A stretch of DNA of 5,339 nt from Clostridia bacterium (lineage in GTDB: Bacteria > Bacillota > Clostridia > Christensenellales > UBA1242), in NCBI GenBank assembly GCA_017537405.1, contig JAFYKU010000059.1, positions 1 to 5,339 of the forward strand, given 5' to 3'. Made by a program: the position numbers and the translations under genes. Under the pieces are notes generated by a model. It did no database searches. It was not told the origin of the DNA and saw only the letters and a program-made list of their open reading frames with translations. Positions 4,804-5,339 of this stretch are shown here, piece by piece. Within the stretch, counting starts at the first letter, position 1; each line of letters starts with the position of its first letter.

Positions 4804-5339
4804 TTACTCCTTTATTAAATCTTTTAACCAATCCTTAAATTCAGGAATGGCTTTAAATGTCGCATAGGTCGTTGCTTGAGCAAAACCCAAAGGACTGCCA
4901 AGATCAAATCTTTTACCTGTGAGCTCGACATGGCGCAATTTCGGTAATTTATTAATTGCGTCAACTATATATATTTCGCCTTCTGTTCCATTATGTTCAC
5001 GAATGTAATCTAAAACTTCTGGGACTAAGATGTATGTTCCGAGTGATGCATAATTTGAAGGTGGATTATCTTTAGGTTTTTCAACAATTCCTTGGATTTC
5101 GTTACCTTCTTTTGGAATAATAATTCCGTAACGATAAGCAAGTTCTAACGGAATTTGATATGATGAAAGAACGCTAGTCTGGTGTTGATTGAAATCATCA
5201 ATCAATACTTGATATGGATTTTGTTCGAGCATTAATTCATCGGGAAAAATTAATAAGAATGGCTCACGATTGATAAAGTCTTTTGCAATCATTGTTGCGG
5301 GGCCAGTTCCTTGCATTTTAATTTGCTTACCGTATGAAA
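4804..5339 (-). CDS. galU: UTP--glucose-1-phosphate uridylyltransferase (GalU-like), 5' end cut off
   Basis: It makes UDP-glucose from UTP and glucose 1-phosphate in the cytoplasm, for glycolipids, capsule or LPS sugars. The frame continues to the right window edge with SYGKQIK before the first visible Met (5316), so that Met is internal. The N-terminal nucleotide-binding part, probably a little over 100 residues, lies outside the window. Visible landmarks in order are GTGPATMIAKDF, FLLIFPDEL (the usual acidic metal-site position), YRYGIIIP, IVEKP, SNYASLGTYILVPEV, GEIYIVDAI (EIQLTDAI in typical GalU) and GKRFDLGSPLGFAQA, the UDP-sugar-binding end segment. It is a somewhat divergent GalU; a related sugar-1-phosphate nucleotidyltransferase cannot be excluded without the N-terminus. 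It is the upstream partner of the phosphohexomutase, and its last codons contain that gene's ribosome binding site. Confidence 0.82.
   Translation of the reverse strand, partial: SYGKQIKMQGTGPATMIAKDFINREPFLLIFPDELMLEQNPYQVLIDDFNQHQTSVLSSYQIPLELAYRYGIIIPKEGNEIQGIVEKPKDNPPSNYASLGTYILVPEVLDYIREHNGTEGEIYIVDAINKLPKLRHVELTGKRFDLGSPLGFAQATTYATFKAIPEFKDWLKDLIKE
4807..4812 (-). promoter_or_regulatory. Shine-Dalgarno site of the phosphohexomutase
   Basis: AAGGAG on the minus strand, ten bases before the ATG at 4796 and just inside the end of galU. It fixes the start and suggests translational coupling. It is the only strong ribosome binding site I see in the window. Confidence 0.8.

Noticed and set aside
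5314..5316. ATG as the start of the galU-like gene
   Set aside because: The frame continues to the window edge and the protein would lack its nucleotide-binding N-terminal part.

Overview
The window is AT-rich (about two thirds A+T by eye) and looks like a compact bacterial chromosome. It holds six protein genes, two of them cut by the window edges, and two tRNA genes with encoded CCA ends. Two exported proteins, one ending in an apparent outer-membrane beta-barrel, point to a diderm (Gram-negative type) cell. The left-edge gene is a clear dipicolinate synthase subunit B, a family known mainly from spore-forming Firmicutes. A diderm, Firmicute-related host would reconcile the two, but I cannot name the lineage from this sequence.

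Layout: 1-329 (+) is the 3' end of dpaB. It converges on, and overlaps by 15 bp, a small thioredoxin-like gene (315-629, -). A tRNA-Arg(UCU) follows at 701-777 (+), with a bidirectional terminator. Next come two separately transcribed minus-strand genes for exported proteins: an orphan helical protein (806-1690) and a protein with a helical N-terminal region, a beta-barrel and an acidic, proline-rich tail (1771-3396). A tRNA-Gly(GCC) (3534-3608, +) closes this block, so the surface-protein pair lies between two tRNA genes. Two terminators then separate it from a minus-strand operon at 3690-5339, galU (5' end outside the window) followed by a compact phosphohexomutase.

How the genes work together: the phosphohexomutase and GalU make nucleotide-sugar precursors. 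If the mutase acts on glucose phosphate, the pair would turn glucose-6-P into UDP-glucose. The exported pair probably acts at the cell surface, with unknown function. DpaB and the thioredoxin-like protein have no clear link to these.

The most notable pattern concerns gene starts. The two exported-protein genes, and less clearly the thioredoxin gene, have a -10 box only 5-6 bases before the ATG and no Shine-Dalgarno sequence, which predicts leaderless or near-leaderless mRNAs. The phosphohexomutase inside the operon has a good AAGGAG site. Every gene has an explanation from known families or remains an unrecognised exported protein; I see no convincing new multi-gene system.
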